The notes beneath the pieces are model-generated. The model searched no databases, was not told the origin of the DNA, and was given only the letters and a program-made list of their open reading frames with translations. DNA of 64,000 nt from Gp1-AA145 sp963757135 (GTDB taxonomy: Bacteria > Acidobacteriota > Terriglobia > Terriglobales > Acidobacteriaceae): NCBI GenBank assembly GCA_963757135.1, contig CAVWQE010000008.1, positions 496,001 to 560,000 of the forward strand. The letters are read 5' to 3'. Of this stretch, positions 1-11,161 are shown piece after piece. The stretch's first letter is position 1. Each line of letters begins with the position of its first letter. The translations under genes were made by a program, and so were the position numbers.

Positions 1-2591
1 AATGTTTTTGGCGCGCCGTCAATACTACGCTCGCCCTCGGGATACAGAATCAGCCCCATCTGATGGCGCAGCCCATATGCACCTGCTCGCATCGCGGGGA
101 GCAGATTTGAGTCGGGATCGACAACGACCACCCGCACCAACCTCGCCACCATTGACATAAGTCCTGGCGTGAAAATCTCGCTGGTGCCCACCGCAAACAG
201 TCGGCGCAGAATGCGTAAAGGCAGCACCGCTAGCAGAATTACGGGATCGAGGAAGCTCTGATGATTCGAGCACAACAGATAAGCGCCCTCTTGCGGAATG
301 TTCTCAATTCCTTGAACTTCAATTCGCGAACGCATGCGCCAGACGAGGCCGGCCAGCCGCGTGACCATAAAAATCAAACGATCGGTCACGGGACGCGACT
401 TAGTGATTCTCAGTGCCGCCGGATCAGTAGGGTCTTCGCGCAAGACCGCTCTCCAGGCGGCGACTTGTTGCTTCGGTGCCGTTTTCCCCGAAGCCGCACT
501 CTCCACAACGGTATCCACCAACTCGCGGACGGTATAGATGTTAGAAAGCTGAGACTCTTCCACATCACCGCCCAATTGCTGTTCCACCGCTACGAGCAAT
601 TCAACCCTGCGCATGGAATCGAGCCCCAGATCCAGTTCGAGATTGTCTGCGGGGCGAATGCGGTCAGGACTGGTGGTCGAATACTCGCGTACAATCTTGA
701 TTGCCTGCTGGACGTCCGGTCGCTCCAGCCACAATTGATCTTCGTCGGTGAGCGGTTTCGCCGACGAAACCTTGTCGCTGGCTTGTTTGTTTCCCGATTT
801 CACCATCTTCTGGATTTCGAATCGCTTCAGCTTGCGCGTGGTTGTGCGCGGCAAATCTTCCTGCCAGATTTCGTATCCGCTGATTCGCTTCGTAGAGGCC
901 AGCTTCGCCGATAGTCCTTCAATGTCGAACCGGATTACCTCTTTTGCGTTCACAACTTTGCGTTGCCGCAGCAATTCGAAATTCGGGACGACGACGGCAT
1001 ATAGTTTGTCTGTGCCTGGGCCGCCTTCCATTCCCATCACGCAGATTTCTTTTATGATCGGCGATTGCAGGTAGTGCGCTTCAATCTCTTCCGGGTAAAC
1101 GTTCTTTCCATTTGAAAGAATGATGACGTCTTTCTTGCGTCCGGTGATGAACAGGTTTCCGGCGGAGTCGAAGTGCCCGAGATCGCCGGTGTGGTGCCAG
1201 CCGTCCTTGAGGACTTCGGCGGTTGCGTCGGGACGGTTCCAATAACCCTTCATGATGATCGGACCGCGGATTAGAATCTCGCCGCTCGCAGGCTCGCCAT
1301 CGTCCGATGATTGCGGATCAACGATTCTTGCTTCCACTCCTTTCAGTGGTTTGCCCACCGAGCCGATCACGAGATCGTCTATAGCATTCACGAATGCGCC
1401 GCCCGTGGTCTCAGTTAGGCCATAGGCCTGCAAGATGTCGATACCGAGAGAATAGAAGTCGCGTCCGATTTGCGGATCGAAGCGCGAGCCGCCGGTGACC
1501 AGGTAGCGCATTCGCTTCCCGAACAGAGCGTGAACCTTGCCGAAGAAAAGTCCACCAGGATTGAAGCCTGCTCGGCGGCACATCACCGTGATCTTCCGCA
1601 TCAGGCCAAACGCCGTTCGTGTCGCCGCGCCTTTCTGCGACACTTCTTTGAAGATTCTGTCGTGAATGAGATAAAAAAATTGCGGCACAACGGCGAAGGC
1701 AGTGATCCCGCGATCGCGCAGAGCTTTTAGTAGTTCCGTTGTGTTGAGCGTCGAAAGAAAAACGGTGCGCGCGCCTGCGACCAGCGGCAGCAGCAGGTTG
1801 GCCATTTGTGACAACACGTGAAAAAGCGGCAGCACTCCAAGGATTGCGTCATCGGGGCCAAGATGCGCCCAGGCGAACACGGCCTCAGCTTCACCCAGCA
1901 GGTTAGCGTGTGTGAGCATGACCCCTTTAGGATCGGCGGTTGTGCCTGATGTGTAGAGCAGGGAAGCAATGTCGTCAGGTGCGCGAGCAACTGGAGTGAA
2001 GTTCTGATAGTTTTGGGCGAAGATGGAGCTGAAGGTTGTGAAGGGTTCAACTTCTTTCTCTGAGCTTCGCTCAGAGGGGCGGTCAGCCACCCCATCCGAC
2101 GAAAACCGCGTCGTCTGGGGACCCCGGGCGGGGGCGCCCGTCCCCACATGGCCTGTGCCCGTCGATGGGTCGCCTGTGCCAGGCCGGGACGGTGGGGAAT
2201 CCGTCAGCACGATCTGCACTTCCGATCCCGTCGCCTCTCGCGCTACCTCCCAATGCTTCGCATCGCATAGCAGCAGCGACGCGCCACTGTCCTTCAAAAG
2301 CTTTGCAACCTGATCGGCGTGATAAGCCGTGTCGAGCGGCACCGCCGTGCCGCCCGCGGCAATAATTCCCAGGTAGGCGGCAATCCAACGCGGATGATTG
2401 TCTGCCAGGATCGCGACCCTCTCCCCCGGCGGCATGCTGTTTGCGACCAGCCAGCCCGCGAATGACTCCGCCATGCGGCGCAGTTCGGCGTAGGTGTAGC
2501 TCTCAAGTCCATCGGGTTTCTGGACCTCGACCCCAACGTTTTGCGGCCAGCGTTCTGAGCACTCGACGAAACGGTCGTAGAATGTGGGCAT
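1..2591 (-). CDS. Acyl-CoA ligase / acyl carrier protein / 1-acylglycerol-3-phosphate acyltransferase fusion (3' end outside window)
   Basis: One open frame of 863 codons runs from an ATG at 2591 off the left edge, so the C-terminus is missing. In order: an AMP-binding ligase domain (about residues 1-600) with the P-loop YTSGTT (near 1955), YGLTETTGG, HHTGDLG and GRKKDVIILSNGKNVYPEE; an acyl carrier domain (about 625-705) with the phosphopantetheine site LGLDSM near 614; and a PlsC-type acyltransferase with NHQSFLDP and YPEGER. Known family roles suggest it activates a fatty acid, holds it on its own carrier domain and transfers it to a glycerophosphate-type acceptor at the membrane. The substrate is not known from sequence. 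I checked several motifs to be in one frame across the whole span. About 50 residues (131-182) are a palindromic insert listed separately. It is divergent from secA. Confidence 0.9.
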   Translation of the reverse strand, partial: MPTFYDRFVECSERWPQNVGVEVQKPDGLESYTYAELRRMAESFAGWLVANSMPPGERVAILADNHPRWIAAYLGIIAAGGTAVPLDTAYHADQVAKLLKDSGASLLLCDAKHWEVAREATGSEVQIVLTDSPPSRPGTGDPSTGTGHVGTGAPARGPQTTRFSSDGVADRPSERSSEKEVEPFTTFSSIFAQNYQNFTPVARAPDDIASLLYTSGTTADPKGVMLTHANLLGEAEAVFAWAHLGPDDAILGVLPLFHVLSQMANLLLPLVAGARTVFLSTLNTTELLKALRDRGITAFAVVPQFFYLIHDRIFKEVSQKGAATRTAFGLMRKITVMCRRAGFNPGGLFFGKVHALFGKRMRYLVTGGSRFDPQIGRDFYSLGIDILQAYGLTETTGGAFVNAIDDLVIGSVGKPLKGVEARIVDPQSSDDGEPASGEILIRGPIIMKGYWNRPDATAEVLKDGWHHTGDLGHFDSAGNLFITGRKKDVIILSNGKNVYPEEIEAHYLQSPIIKEICVMGMEGGPGTDKLYAVVVPNFELLRQRKVVNAKEVIRFDIEGLSAKLASTKRISGYEIWQEDLPRTTTRKLKRFEIQKMVKSGNKQASDKVSSAKPLTDEDQLWLERPDVQQAIKIVREYSTTSPDRIRPADNLELDLGLDSMRRVELLVAVEQQLGGDVEESQLSNIYTVRELVDTVVESAASGKTAPKQQVAAWRAVLREDPTDPAALRITKSRPVTDRLIFMVTRLAGLVWRMRSRIEVQGIENIPQEGAYLLCSNHQSFLDPVILLAVLPLRILRRLFAVGTSEIFTPGLMSMVARLVRVVVVDPDSNLLPAMRAGAYGLRHQMGLILYPEGERSIDGAPKT
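2046..2200. repeat. Hairpin-rich repeat inserted in frame in the acyl-CoA ligase gene
   Basis: A block of nested inverted repeats lies between two conserved parts of the ligase. A hairpin with 8-bp arms (CTCTGAGC/GCTCAGAG) sits at 2058-2076. A GGGCG/CGCCC hairpin follows near 2127-2140. A longer hairpin has arms TCCCCAC and GTGGGGA plus an inner GGCCTG/CAGGCC pair (about 2141-2198). Read on the minus strand it encodes a Gly/Pro/Thr/Ser-rich stretch with no domain signature, and the frame stays open on both sides. I infer a mobile palindromic element tolerated as a surface loop. Confidence 0.7.
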
Positions 2592-2616
2592 TGGAGCGGA
2601 ATATACACGAAAACTA

Positions 2617-2633
2617 AACCCGCAGCGCGGGTT
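2617..2633. other. Hairpin in the ligase/secA divergent intergenic region
   Basis: A perfect 7-bp inverted repeat, AACCCGC-AGC-GCGGGTT, lies between the divergent ligase and secA genes. It has no T-run on either side and sits upstream of both starts, so it is not a typical terminator. It could be an operator-like site or another small repeat. Confidence 0.4.
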
Positions 2634-2685
2634 CCGGCTCACGGACAAGGTTCCTCGCCCGCGACTTACGGCGGTGGCCCGCATC

Positions 2686-2691
2686 TAATAT
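2686..2691 (+). promoter_or_regulatory. Possible -10 element of secA
   Basis: TAATAT lies 48 bases before the preferred secA start in the short divergent region. No good -35 is seen at the usual distance, so the call rests on the -10 match and position only. Confidence 0.3.
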
Positions 2692-2739
2692 GCTAGGCTT
2701 CTAAACAGCGGGCGTGTGCCCTCCGAAGGACTTCCGGAT

Positions 2740-5748
<3,009 letters not shown>

Positions 5749-5772
5749 TCTCTGTTCCTCGGTAACATTTCT

Positions 5773-6942
5773 TCACTTGGCGACGGGAAGCATGAACGAC
5801 TTCACCGCAACATTGTTCGGCTGCTCGCCAGCGGGAATCATGGTCAGCAGGCCATATTCTCCAGGCTCAAGCTTGCGCGGCTTGCGCTTTTGAATCACCG
5901 TGACGTCGCCCGATTGCGAATCAAGCACCAGCAAATAATTCTGACTGGCCGAGAGCGCCAAAGCATCCGGCTGCGATCCGACAGGGAGAGTAGCGACGAT
6001 CTTTCCCATGTCAATGTCATAAACCGCAATGGAATTCGAGCCGAAATTGCTGACATATAAACGCGAGTTGTCGTTGGAAACCACGGCCCGCGTCGGATGC
6101 GTCCCAATAAGGTAACTTCCACTGACCTCATCTGTGGGCGTCTCGATAATCGAGATACTGTCGGAATCAAAGTTGCAGACGATCAACTCTCCACCGTCGG
6201 GTTTAAGCGCGAGACTGACGGGGGTTTTGCCCACATCGAGCAGGGCGAGGAGTTTGTCGCTCTTTAGATCGATCGACGCCACCTGCGCCGACCCGGAACA
6301 GGCAACGAATGCTTTGCTGCTGTCTGGAAGAATGGCAATATCGGTTGGCTGATGACAGAGGGGAATTGTGCTCTTGACAGTCAGCGTCCGGGTGTCAATC
6401 AGCGAAATCGAATCGCTGCCGCGATTGCTGACCACAACAGCATTGCCGTCCGGTGACACGCGCGCCATTCCGGGTGCATCTCCTACGCGAATGGTCGCAA
6501 GCACCCTGCGCTGATCAAGATCAATGACCGAGATGTTTGCCGATCCGGAATTTGCCACATATGCGCGCTGCCCGTCGGCGGACACATCGACGAAATAGGG
6601 GACGCCGTGCACCCCAATAGTTGCGACCACAGCATTGTGCTCGGCATCGATCACGCTCACATTGGCGGAACCGGCATTGGCCACATAAACTTCGTTTCTC
6701 TTTGAATTAGCGCTCACGCCGGTGGGAGCGCCACCCACGTGGAGCGTTCGCATGAGCCGGAAAGTACGCAGATCGACAACCGAAACCGTGTTGCTTTTTC
6801 CATTCGAGATGTACGCGTATTCGTGATAAGCAGGATCAAACGCTGGAATTAATCGCTGGTGAAAGTACCACCAGCCCATGCCTATGAGCACCGGCAGAGC
6901 AATCACGATGAACAGTAGTTTCTTCACGGCGAGCAAAGACAA
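5773..6942 (-). CDS. Membrane-anchored YVTN/YncE-type beta-propeller protein
   Basis: 389 aa. An N-terminal hydrophobic segment (about residues 8-24) should anchor the protein in the inner membrane with the rest outside the cytoplasm. The remainder is a run of about seven repeats of roughly 42 residues, each with a core like AYVANSGSANISVIDL followed by a VLATIRVGDAPG-type strand. This pattern is typical of seven-bladed YncE/YVTN propellers. No catalytic motif is visible. Members are usually binding or scaffold proteins, and the substrate is unknown. The start is a TTG; a GTG five codons later is an alternative. It converges with secA. Confidence 0.8.
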   Translation of the reverse strand: MSLLAVKKLLFIVIALPVLIGMGWWYFHQRLIPAFDPAYHEYAYISNGKSNTVSVVDLRTFRLMRTLHVGGAPTGVSANSKRNEVYVANAGSANVSVIDAEHNAVVATIGVHGVPYFVDVSADGQRAYVANSGSANISVIDLDQRRVLATIRVGDAPGMARVSPDGNAVVVSNRGSDSISLIDTRTLTVKSTIPLCHQPTDIAILPDSSKAFVACSGSAQVASIDLKSDKLLALLDVGKTPVSLALKPDGGELIVCNFDSDSISIIETPTDEVSGSYLIGTHPTRAVVSNDNSRLYVSNFGSNSIAVYDIDMGKIVATLPVGSQPDALALSASQNYLLVLDSQSGDVTVIQKRKPRKLEPGEYGLLTMIPAGEQPNNVAVKSFMLPVAK

Positions 6943-7033
6943 ACGAAAGAGTACCAGAACTGCTGTGGTTGACAGGGTACGGTTATTGCGAACGCCAACT
7001 GGATGACCTCATATCCGCCATCCGTCTACTTGT

Positions 7034-7039
7034 TATGAT
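7034..7039 (+). promoter_or_regulatory. Possible -10 element very close to the aroB start
   Basis: TATGAT ends only nine bases before the aroB ATG at 7049. If used, the transcript would start almost at the start codon (a leaderless or near-leaderless mRNA). No convincing -35 or Shine-Dalgarno is seen. Confidence 0.3.
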
Positions 7040-7048
7040 GATCTCCGA

Positions 7049-8146
7049 ATGATTCGCATTCCCGTAAACACACCCTCATCAACTTACGAAGTTGTCATCG
7101 AGCGGGGTTCCTTGACTCGTTCGGGTGCGATCTTGAGAGAACTGTTGGGCGGTGTTCAGGCGATATTTATTGTCACTGTACCGCCAGTGCGGCGGCGCTG
7201 GGGAAAGGCCCTTGCAACCTCACTGCAGAAGGCCGGATTTTCGCCGCACTTTATCGAAATGAGTGATGGCGAACGCTCCAAACGTCTAGCGACCGTCGAA
7301 AAACTCGCGGAAGCAATGCTTCGGCTCGGCGCCGATCGCAAGGCCATTGTGATCGCGTTCGGCGGGGGCGTTGTCGGGGACGTTGCCGGAATGCTGGCTT
7401 CGGTTTATATGCGCGGCGTGAATCTGGTTCAGATTCCGACAACAGTGCAGGCGCAGCTTGACGCTGCTATTGGCGGCAAGACCGGCGTGAACCTCAGAGC
7501 AGGGAAGAACCTGGTCGGCACGTTTTATCAGCCGCGGTTGGTTCTCATCGATCCGGACACGCTTGCGACCCTCACGGAGCGTGAATTTCGAGCCGGAATG
7601 TACGAGGCGCTGAAGGCTGGGATTATCGGCAACGCGGAACTATTTGGGCGTCTGGAAAACTCCACAATTAAGTCTTTGCGAAAGGATTCAGAGCTCGCGA
7701 CCTGGGCAATTGCGGAGTCAGTCCGCCTGAAAGCGCGCGTCGTTTCGGCTGATGAAAGAGAAGGCGACCTGCGGCGTGTGCTCAATCTAGGGCACACACT
7801 TGGTCACGCACTCGAGGCGGCTACTAACTATCGCCAATTCTTACACGGTGAAGCAGTGGCGTGGGGTATGCAAGCTGCCGCGCGGATTGCGCTGGCCGTC
7901 GGCGTCTGTGATAACGAAGTTTACGAACGCATCCGCGAGGCTGTTCATGCGTGGGGTCGTTTGCCGGCGGTCACTTTACAGTCCAGTAAAGCCCTGCGAT
8001 TGATTCAATCCGACAAAAAGACTGAAAGCGGCGTGGTTAATTTCGTCCTGCCGCGAGCGATCGGCAAGGTTGAAATCGTCAAAAACGTGCCCAAGAGCGC
8101 AATCTCGGCAGCCCTGGATGAAATCAGGCGAGTATCTCGTGGTTGA
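7049..8146 (+). CDS. aroB: 3-dehydroquinate synthase
   Basis: 365 aa. AroB converts DAHP to 3-dehydroquinate, step two of the shikimate pathway, which also feeds chorismate into menaquinone. The NAD-binding GGGVVGDVAG motif, the AAIGGKTGVN active-site stretch and the metal-binding histidines in LNLGHTLGHALE and LHGEAVAWGM are all present. The family's usual QVDAS is AQLDAA here. The 3' end overlaps the start of menG, so the two are probably cotranscribed and translationally coupled. menC lies elsewhere in this window. Confidence 0.96.
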   Translation: MIRIPVNTPSSTYEVVIERGSLTRSGAILRELLGGVQAIFIVTVPPVRRRWGKALATSLQKAGFSPHFIEMSDGERSKRLATVEKLAEAMLRLGADRKAIVIAFGGGVVGDVAGMLASVYMRGVNLVQIPTTVQAQLDAAIGGKTGVNLRAGKNLVGTFYQPRLVLIDPDTLATLTEREFRAGMYEALKAGIIGNAELFGRLENSTIKSLRKDSELATWAIAESVRLKARVVSADEREGDLRRVLNLGHTLGHALEAATNYRQFLHGEAVAWGMQAAARIALAVGVCDNEVYERIREAVHAWGRLPAVTLQSSKALRLIQSDKKTESGVVNFVLPRAIGKVEIVKNVPKSAISAALDEIRRVSRG

Positions 8147-8903
8147 GAACTCCACGAACGCGGGTGCAGGTCCGGTCCGGGGAGCGGCCCCGGAAGGGGC
8201 AACCGACGCGGCTTCCGCCGCTCGTGCGGTCCGTGAGATGTTCTCGTCCATCGCGCCAAAGTACGATCTGCTCAATCATCTTTTATCAGCCAACGTGGAC
8301 AAACTGTGGTGGCGGCGGACAGCGCGCAGTTTTTCTACGGTACTGTCTCGTCCGGATGCGCGTGTTCTTGATCTTTGTTGCGGTACGGGTGACATGGCTT
8401 TTGCCCTTCGAAAACAGGCGCCGGACGCACAGATTGTAGGTGGAGACTTTTCTCATGCCATGCTGAAGCTGGCTCTTGCCAAATCGTCTGAGCGACCAGT
8501 AATGAATTGGGTGGAGGCCGATGCGCTGCAACTGCCCTTTCCCGACAATAGCTTCGATGTGGTCACGTCGGCGTTCGGATTTCGCAACCTTGCGGATTAC
8601 GATGCCGGCTTGCGGGAAATCTACCGCGTACTCAAGCCAGGAGGCGAGTGCGGTATTCTGGAATTCAGCGACCCACCTGGCCTGCGCGGAAAGATTTACG
8701 GCGTGTACTTCAAGTCGGTGCTTCCGCGAATCGGCAAGCTGATCTCCGGCGACAATGGCGCCTACTCTTACCTGCCGGCTTCGGTAGCACGCTTCCCGAG
8801 CCCAACGGAAATGCTGGGGCGAATGCGACACGCGGGATTCCAGGATGCCATATGGACGCCTTATACCTTCGGGATCGCAGGTCTATATCGCGGTCGGCGC
8901 TGA
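8118..8903 (+). CDS. menG: Demethylmenaquinone methyltransferase (UbiE/MenG)
   Basis: About 261 aa from the ATG at 8118, which overlaps the aroB end. A GTG at 8139, preceded by AGGCGAG, is a realistic alternative. The family core begins at VREMFSSIAPKYDLLNHLLS. The SAM-binding motif VLDLCCGTGDMA and the post-motif FGFRNLADYDAGLREIYRVLKPGG are classic for UbiE/MenG C-methyltransferases of the quinone pathway. With menC in the window and no ubiquinone genes seen, menaquinone is the more likely product. The 3' end overlaps the convergent reductase gene by 21 bases. Confidence 0.93.
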   Translation: MKSGEYLVVENSTNAGAGPVRGAAPEGATDAASAARAVREMFSSIAPKYDLLNHLLSANVDKLWWRRTARSFSTVLSRPDARVLDLCCGTGDMAFALRKQAPDAQIVGGDFSHAMLKLALAKSSERPVMNWVEADALQLPFPDNSFDVVTSAFGFRNLADYDAGLREIYRVLKPGGECGILEFSDPPGLRGKIYGVYFKSVLPRIGKLISGDNGAYSYLPASVARFPSPTEMLGRMRHAGFQDAIWTPYTFGIAGLYRGRR

Positions 8904-9992
8904 CGACGCTTTAACGGCCGTTTCTTTCTTTTCCTTAGCGTCCAGTTTGAAACAATCTGCAAATGCTTCCGCGATCGAGTAGCGGATCACATTCGTGTAT
9001 TCGACTCCGAGAAACTCTGCCAGCCGGAGCGTATCCATCAAGCTGTCAGAAGTCATGTAAGGCGCGATGTCCGGCGGAATTGTGGAAATTTTCATTTTCC
9101 ACAAAAACAGCAACACCAGTGCGAACAGCTTTTCCGAGGGCACCCGCACCAGTTTTGCGTGTGCCATTTGAATGCACTCTTCGTAGGTGAGAGGCTGTCC
9201 CCGGCCGGCTACGTTCATGATGGTGAGGCGCTGTGCTTCGGGATCGGTCTTTTTCAGGATAAACGCAATCACCCTGGCAACATCGTCAACGTGAACGAAC
9301 TGCAGTCGATTCTGGAGATATTGTTTGCCAGACGGGAGCATGCAGGGAAGCCGGGTGCCCTTCGCACGCAGTTTCACTGCACGCGCACTTGTGCCGCCGG
9401 GGATGCCGCGAAAGCCTTCCATGAAGTAGTTGTCAACACTGGCCCCGGCAAAAATGTGGGGACGAAGTATGTAAACACTGCATCCGCGGAGTGCAGGCGC
9501 GCGTTGCTGTACCACGCGGTCTGCTTCCATCTTGTGGACGCCGTAAACGTAGGTATGCGCAGCCAGCGGCGTCTCTTCGGTGGCCAGTTTCGAGAGATTG
9601 GGCCCGTAAGCCGAAACGCTGCTCAGGAAAATAAATTTCTCGATCATCGGCCAGTCGCGATTGGCCTCGGTGATTGCTTCCATCACCCGGGCGGTGCCGG
9701 CCACATTGATCTTCCACATGCGATCGCGATCCAGGACATCGGTGCGGACCGCATCCAGTACAAACGCCAGGTGAAGGACCGCAACTGGGCGAACCTCGCG
9801 CATTAACTGGATGAACTGAAGGCAGGAAGCCTCTTCGCCCAGATCCATCTGCTCAAATTGGAGTGACTGGTCCGTCACAGGCGGGCGGAAGTCCACCCCG
9901 ACTACCCGGAAACCGCTCAGCAGCGGCAGCAATCGCCGGCCCAGGTTTCCAGATATTCCCGTCACCACAATCGACGGTGGTCCGTTTCCCAT
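8883..9992 (-). CDS. NAD(P)-dependent epimerase/dehydratase (extended SDR)
   Basis: 369 aa. The N-terminal VVTGISGNLGRRL is a GxxGxxG Rossmann motif, and the catalytic pair is in YGVHK. The 'SSVSAYGP' strand before it fits the Ser of the SDR triad. These enzymes act on nucleotide sugars, flavonoids or sterol-like substrates; the sequence does not choose among them. The start lies immediately after the stop of the secreted PPIase gene (9993), so the two form one transcription unit. The 3' end overlaps menG tail to tail. Confidence 0.85.
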   Translation of the reverse strand: MGNGPPSIVVTGISGNLGRRLLPLLSGFRVVGVDFRPPVTDQSLQFEQMDLGEEASCLQFIQLMREVRPVAVLHLAFVLDAVRTDVLDRDRMWKINVAGTARVMEAITEANRDWPMIEKFIFLSSVSAYGPNLSKLATEETPLAAHTYVYGVHKMEADRVVQQRAPALRGCSVYILRPHIFAGASVDNYFMEGFRGIPGGTSARAVKLRAKGTRLPCMLPSGKQYLQNRLQFVHVDDVARVIAFILKKTDPEAQRLTIMNVAGRGQPLTYEECIQMAHAKLVRVPSEKLFALVLLFLWKMKISTIPPDIAPYMTSDSLMDTLRLAEFLGVEYTNVIRYSIAEAFADCFKLDAKEKKETAVKASSAPTAI

Positions 9993-11051
9993 TTACTTCT
10001 GTCCAGGGGCAGGTGGTACGTTTTCTGGTTTTGGCGCCGGTTCACCCGGCTTTCGCAGCGTGGGCGGCGCGGGCGCCGCGAAATATGTGTCGTCATATTT
10101 CGTGTCCTCGGTGGCGGTTTTCTGTATTTCTTCCGAGGCGCCCTTCAGTTTCTCCTGTTGCGCGGCGCGTGAGACTTCTTCCTTTACGTCGGCTAGTGGC
10201 TGGTCCTCGGTGTCCTCAACCTTGAAAATCATGAATCCTTGAGGATCGGTGATCACCGGCGAAACTTCACCTTTTTTCAAATCGAAGATGGAGGCATCAT
10301 TGGGCAGAAGTGCGTTCTTCTTAACTTTGTCCACGCGGGTGCTGCTGGCCGTCAGCTTCATGCCGGCAAAATCGTAGGCTTCCTGCTGCAGTTTGGTGAA
10401 GTCTTCTCCGGCGGCGGCACGTGCACGTAATTTTTCGGCCTCGGCTTTCATCTCTGCTTCGGCGGCTTGGCGCTTTTTCTCCGCGTCGGGGCCGGTGGCA
10501 GATGCGCTGGTTGTGCCTTGGTTCTGTTTGGGAACAAAAATCTTGTCGTAGCTGATGGTTTTAAAATCTCCGCTGTGCTGGCGATAGTAGCTTTCAATGT
10601 CCGCATCGGAAACCTTGGCCGAATCTTTTTGAATATGCTCGCCAGCCATACGGGCCAGGAGTTGCAAGCGCGCAAGGTACAACTGTTCATCGAACTCCGG
10701 ACCCTTGTCCAGGCCCATCTGATGCGCTTTGCCGGCCAGAATGATGGCCTGCACGTAACGCGAAGCCAACTGTTTCTGTGCCGGCTTTGGCATGTTGGGT
10801 TGGAGAGCGTTCACCAGCCGTTCCCACTCGGCGCGCGTAACCACCGTTTTACAGTCGGCCGTACCGGGTGCGTTGTCGCAGACACCCTGGACCGTAATCA
10901 CTGGAGTATCCGGAGAAATGCCGGAATTGTCGCTTGAGGGCGTAAGGTCCTGAACTGCGTTAGGGCTGGTAATTACAGGTTGGGAGTTGGCCTGGCCGAA
11001 AACGACGCCTGCAAGAAACAGGCAGACCAAGGCAGCGTGAATGATTTTCAA
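9993..11051 (-). CDS. Secreted parvulin-type peptidyl-prolyl cis-trans isomerase (SurA/PrsA-like)
   Basis: 352 aa with a signal peptide (cleavage probable after VVFGQA). Residues about 60-150 form a SurA-N-like helical chaperone region. This is followed by a parvulin-like domain (ISYDKIFVPKQ ... GEDFTKLQQEAYD ... FDLKKGEVSPVITDPQGFMIFKVED). The C-terminal tail is Pro-rich. The family assists folding of exported and outer-membrane proteins. It is directly upstream of the epimerase gene with no gap between them. Confidence 0.85.
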   Translation of the reverse strand: MKIIHAALVCLFLAGVVFGQANSQPVITSPNAVQDLTPSSDNSGISPDTPVITVQGVCDNAPGTADCKTVVTRAEWERLVNALQPNMPKPAQKQLASRYVQAIILAGKAHQMGLDKGPEFDEQLYLARLQLLARMAGEHIQKDSAKVSDADIESYYRQHSGDFKTISYDKIFVPKQNQGTTSASATGPDAEKKRQAAEAEMKAEAEKLRARAAAGEDFTKLQQEAYDFAGMKLTASSTRVDKVKKNALLPNDASIFDLKKGEVSPVITDPQGFMIFKVEDTEDQPLADVKEEVSRAAQQEKLKGASEEIQKTATEDTKYDDTYFAAPAPPTLRKPGEPAPKPENVPPAPGQK

Positions 11052-11161
11052 GGATTCCTCCGGAACTCAGCGGTAAAAGAAAATCGTAGCACAGTGGCTA
11101 CTTGGGATTGTGAAATGGCCTTAACGCGAACTGGGATGCTCGCGGGGTGAACGGGTGGAGC

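Noticed and set aside
1..2591. The ligase looks broken into short frames near 2050-2400
   Set aside because: The real minus-strand frame is open throughout: positions 2591, 2219, 1955, 614 and 41 are all in one frame.
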